A model generated the notes under the pieces. It did not search any database. It was given only the letters and a program-made list of their open reading frames with translations, and was not told the origin of the DNA. The translations under genes were made by a program, and so were the position numbers. A DNA stretch of 64,000 bases from assembly GCA_037127315.1 (NCBI GenBank), contig JBBBDQ010001688.1, forward strand, positions 2,760,501-2,824,500. The letters are read 5' to 3'. Origin of the DNA: Ascarosepion bandense (taxonomy: Eukaryota > Mollusca > Cephalopoda > Sepiida > Sepiidae). Position 1 is the first letter of the stretch. Each line of letters begins with the position of its first letter. Shown in pieces: positions 60,390 through 64,000 of the stretch.

Positions 60390-61930
60390 AAGTCAAGCTC
60401 CTATTGACCAAATTCCCCCTCTGATTCTGTCGGTAAATTTTGTCTTGACTAATGGGCATGGCCATCATCCAGGCTTGGTGTGTTCAAATCTACTGTTGAA
60501 TCCAACTCTTCGCCCATATTCCCCAAGAAGTCTTCACTCACTGTGGAATTTGAAAAGTAGGGATGGCTGGTTGCTGGCAGAGTCAGAGGGAAGTGCCAGA
60601 CAGCAGGACCTCAGTAGCCTGAAGCTCCTGGGATTAAAGGCACAGAGATTCCCACTCCCTCAGACTCATTTATAAAAAAAAAAAATCCAAGCTTTGAAAA
60701 AGCAGAAAAATAAAGAAACTAAAACAAAAAGTGGGTACGAAATCATTATTGAAAAAAGCATCACATGTCTTGGCCTCTACTTTGTCTTCCTCTATCCACA
60801 AACCATTACCATCTTCAACTCATTCTTCTCCCTGTAAGATTATCCCACTCATCCAAGATTTCAGTCCATTTAGGCAAAAGACTCATCATACTCCAAGTCC
60901 TATAGTCAGTACTTCCCCACAAAAACAAAAATTGCCTACCAAATCACAAAGTCCATCAGTTGAGGCAAAAGAAAAACAGAAAAAAAACTCAAAGATGCAT
61001 ATAATGAAGGGTAAGATATCTGCCAAATTTTCCAGGCCCAGACTGAAAAAAAAAAAAAAAAAAAAAAAAAAAACTATGGCAAGAAAATAAAAGATCTTAG
61101 ATATCTGCTCTAAATTATAAAAGTTGGCAACAATGATGTCAAAGAACCCCCACCAAAATTTTCTGGAGGCAAGATGTGCGCTCACCATCATCTGAACTAG
61201 ATCAGGGACATGAGAGACATGGTGTACAGTCAAGGAGGACATCAATTCTTTTAAAATCTCATCCCTCCCTACATAGCGTTTTAAATGTAACCTGTCTCTG
61301 GAATATTGGTAGTCTCACCTATAATGACACTAAAGAGTGAGACGGACCAAGGGTCAGTGGGAGAGTTAGTTGGTATCCTTTCCTTGAGCATGTTCAAACC
61401 CAAACCTAATTGGTCTGAAATGGGTCTGATTAAGAAGTTTGATTGCCTGGGGTCATAGTTTCACTGGGTGAATATCACTTGCGATCTTCAGTGTGTTAGG
61501 GTGAATGTATATTGTTTGCAGGTAACCCAGTTTTCTACTTGCAACTATAAAGGCATTCTGGGGTGTTACCTGGCTGGTGAGCAAGTCTGTGAATGTGGCA
61601 TGTGCTCTTGTCTTCCTTAGATCTGGTGGGGAGGCTTTCTATACTGGATGTTACCATAAAGGATAAGGCCTTTTGTCTAATTGGGGGTTATGCATCCTAT
61701 AACATGTCAATTGATTCATTTTTAACAACCTCATCAAGTAGTTTTAGTGAGTTATTAGAATGCTGTCCTTTATCCTGATATACACTGTATAGAGGATAGA
61801 TTGGGTACTAATAACTAAGAATTGAAACCATTTTGGGACTTTTTTGGCAATTTGGATTTTGTCAATAAGTATTAAAATGCACAATTACAACATCTGGATG
61901 AAGCAGGTGTCTATACCTCAGTGCTTCACC
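60390..61930 (+). mobile_element. decayed sequence, probably 5' part of a LINE
   Basis: Contains a Ser/Pro/Lys-rich ORF (60731-61090) interrupted by an A30 run and short ORFs without family match. Position immediately upstream of a recognisable RT start suggests ORF1/endonuclease remains, but no motif proves it. Confidence 0.35.
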
Positions 61931-62235
61931 AGGTGCTTCACCAGGTGCTTGATCAGGTGCAAGAACAAAAAACAGTAGGCATGGCATAAGGAAATTTCAG
62001 TTTTTTTTATTATGCTAAATACAGTGTTGAAGATTTTCACCACAATCTTAGCCAGTAATTTGCAGGCTGTCCTCTTTAGTCAGATTGGCTTTGAAGAGTC
62101 TTGGGCTGTGAAGGTCAGAACTATTCAGGACAACCTTCATTTGGTACCTTTGACTGTTGAGCAAGTTGACACTGAAGTAGCTCTGATCAAGTTAGGTTAG
62201 TCCAAGGCATTTGATAGAGATAACCATTAATTTTT
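61931..62235 (+). pseudogene. LINE RT N-terminal relic
   Basis: LNTVLKIFTTILASNLQAVL, VRTIQDNLHLVPLTVEQVD and, after a stop, SKAFDRDNH. These are the motif 0 to A segments of a LINE RT (LLNTDYKI...IQDNL...SKAFDRVDH layout). It ends abruptly at the dispersed repeat starting near 62222. Confidence 0.65.
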
Positions 62236-62349
62236 GTCCTAAATTTTTACTCTGATGAAATTGAATCAATGAACTGATTTGATTTCTTTTAATCATTATA
62301 TTTCACTATTACCAATTTACAGCAACATATGTTTGTTACCCACTTTTTG
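62222..62349 (+). repeat. dispersed repeat, left part interrupted by LINE
   Basis: TTTTGTCCTAAATTTTTACT, then GATGAAATTGAATCAATGAAC, matches 20625-20750. The match resumes at 63775 after the LINE insertion. Confidence 0.75.
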
Positions 62350-63774
62350 GCGCAGGAGAAAAAAGGTGAATTGTACATGGTATTTGTTGACCTTACTAAA
62401 GCTTTTGACACAGTGAACAGAGAGGCACTTTGGAAGGTACTGAAAAAGCTTGGAATACCAGATGCAATGCTTAAAGTTACTTTATAATTCTCTGACGGCA
62501 TGAAAGGTACTGTAATCTCTGATGGATCTGCTTCGGATCCTTTTGATGTCTCAAACAGTACAAAACAAGGATGTGTGCTTGCTCCAGTTTTCTTTGCACT
62601 GTATTTTTCAGTGATGCTTCAGCATGCTTACAGTGATTTCGATGGTGATGTGAACTTCCAATTCTGTACTAGTGGTGGATTATTTAACCATCAACACTTT
62701 AAGGCGAAAATATTGCTAAGAACCCAAATAATATATGACATGCTATTTGCTGATGATGCTGCATTGGCCGCTACATTGTATGCTGAAGCACAGAAACTTG
62801 TACATAGGTTTTCTGAAGCCAGTAAAGCATTTGGACTCACCATAAGTATTAAGAAAATTGAAGTAGTTCATCAGCCGCCTCCTCATCAAAAGCAAGTATA
62901 TGGTGTGAAACAAAATCCTCCAGTTCATTCTTTTCCTGATGATTGCATAACAGGTGGGAAGAGTTTGAAATATGTTAAGTGTTTCACATATTTAGATAGC
63001 ATTGTAAACTCAAACGGATCTCTTGACGCTGAAATTGTAAAGCGATGGCAACATCAGCTTTTGGTAAACTTTGGCACCGCTTGTGGAATGACAGAGGTAT
63101 AAAGTTGGAAACAAAAATCAGAGTTTACAGAGCTGTTTTGACAACTCCCTTGTACAGTGCCGAGGCTTGGCCTTAACGCTCACATGTCATGCAGTTGGAT
63201 GTGTTTCACAAACACTGCCTTCGCACAATATGTGGATTTATCCTGAAGGACAATGTGTCCAATGCTGATCTGTTTGCAAAGTGTAGTGTCAGTGGTATTG
63301 AAACTTTTCTTATACAGTGTCAGTTGCGTTGGGTCGGACATGTCATCAGAATGAGTGACGATAGAATGCCTAAAATACTTTTGTATAGTCAGCTTCAGCA
63401 TGGTAAAAGGCGTGTTGGTCGCTCATTGTTGAGGTACAAGGATAAGCATAAGTATAATCAGACAGCAGCTAACATTCCACTGTCAACTTTTGAACAAATT
63501 ACTTCTTACAGGAAACTTTGGAGACTGACGTGTCACATTGCCTTACGAGTTTTTTAATCAGAAAAATACAAAAGCTCAGAATCAAAAGAAAAGAGGAAAG
63601 AAGTAGCTGCCAGACCAAGTGGCATTTCATTGAATACATTTTCGTGCAAGGCTTGTGGTCATGCCTGCAAGTCACTGACGGGGCTCAGGTCCCATGAAAG
63701 ACAAACACCAAACTGGAATTAGTTTTTGAGATGCTCATACATTGAAATCAACGAGAGAGAGAGTCCATCATCAT
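62350..63774 (+). mobile_element. 5'-truncated LINE with 24-bp target-site duplication
   Basis: Flanked by an exact 24-base direct repeat (62326-62349 and 63775-63798, CATATG...CTTTTTG). RT motifs: YMVFVDLTKAFDTVNREALW (62375), SNSTKQGCVLAPVFFALYF (about 62550), YDMLFADDAAL (about 62735, catalytic xADD) and LTISIKKIEVV. After a frame change near 63100: QCQLRWVGHVIRMSDDRMPK and LLRYKDKHKYN. The C-terminus carries a C2H2 finger, FSCKACGHACKSLTGLRSH (about 63640-63700). It ends in a TCA-type trinucleotide run. A stop near 62485, one at about 63173 and frameshifts make it inactive. The layout is RTE-like. Confidence 0.88.
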
Positions 63775-64000
63775 CATATGTTTGTTACCCACTTTTTGTT
63801 AAAAATGTTATTTTAATATTTTTGCATTTATTGCTGTAACAACATTTAGAATGTGAAAAAAAATAAAACTTAAATCACAAACATTAAATATTGAATGAAA
63901 ACTCAATTTTTCCTCTCACATCTTAGTTTTGAATTCAGAAATAACAGGGCATTTGTTTTTCTAAAGAAAAAATTGTTGACATCATTTTTCTCACTGAATG
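63775..64000 (+). repeat. dispersed repeat, right part after LINE
   Basis: TTTGTTACCCACTTTTTGTT, then GTGAAAAAAAATAAAACTTA and AAATCACAAACATTAAATA, matches 22030-22230. It runs to the window edge. Confidence 0.75.

Noticed and set aside
60400..62230. Exon 2-4 equivalents of the cGLR in the duplicated copy
   Set aside because: Similarity to the first copy stops at about 60345, and no KPNEFD-type, DIDWIP-type or YFIP-type segment is seen afterwards.

Overview
The window is AT-rich, intron-bearing, transposon-dense animal DNA. Its repeats (Penelope-like elements, several LINE families, a tRNA-headed SINE, a Helitron, mariner relics, long TA/TG microsatellites) suggest a mollusc, plausibly a coleoid cephalopod. 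That assignment is inference only; no species marker is visible. No bacterial genes, operons, CRISPR arrays or rRNA genes were seen.

The only convincing host gene lies on the plus strand at 1-18440. It is the 3' part of a four-exon (or longer) gene encoding a cGAS-like receptor (cGLR, Mab-21/cGAS nucleotidyltransferase family). Exons are 1-660 (open at the window edge), 4118-4355, 6319-6528 and 18058-18440, with matching splice phases and a poly(A) signal at 18521. The catalytic GS motif, the E-x-D pair and the third Asp are all present; the zinc-thumb insertion of vertebrate cGAS is absent. Upstream of the core is an array of almost identical 49-residue units, each with a C-x2-C-x9-H-x3-C zinc finger and an acidic Ser/Asp/Glu linker. 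The predicted protein is therefore a nucleic-acid-sensor-type enzyme with a tandem C2HC-finger N-terminus.

Layout: 661-18057 holds the introns. The 11.5 kb third intron contains an RT/GIY-YIG retroelement split by a LINE tail (9-bp target duplication), a head-to-head Penelope-like pair forming a large imperfect palindrome centred at 12050/12051, and a LINE fragment. 18.5-23 kb is non-coding with dispersed repeats. 23.1-28.4 kb is a nearly complete but broken minus-strand LINE (zinc-knuckle ORF1, endonuclease, RT, RNase H). 29-37 kb holds an RTE-like relic, a Helitron with a paralogous empty site at 47 kb, and a 737-bp tandem duplication. 37-44.8 kb is mostly unannotatable AT-rich DNA. 44.8-46.3 kb is a LINE relic with nested mariner and SINE insertions. 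48.1-49.2 kb is a Ty3/gypsy pol relic split by a solo LTR. 51.0-52.1 kb holds two tandem arrays.

From 54.3 to 60.3 kb is a diverged direct duplicate of positions 1-3.9 kb, containing a broken copy of the finger-array exon followed by the same intron sequence. The cGLR locus has therefore undergone local duplication, and one exon copy has decayed. The window ends in two LINE relics, the second flanked by a 24-bp target-site duplication.
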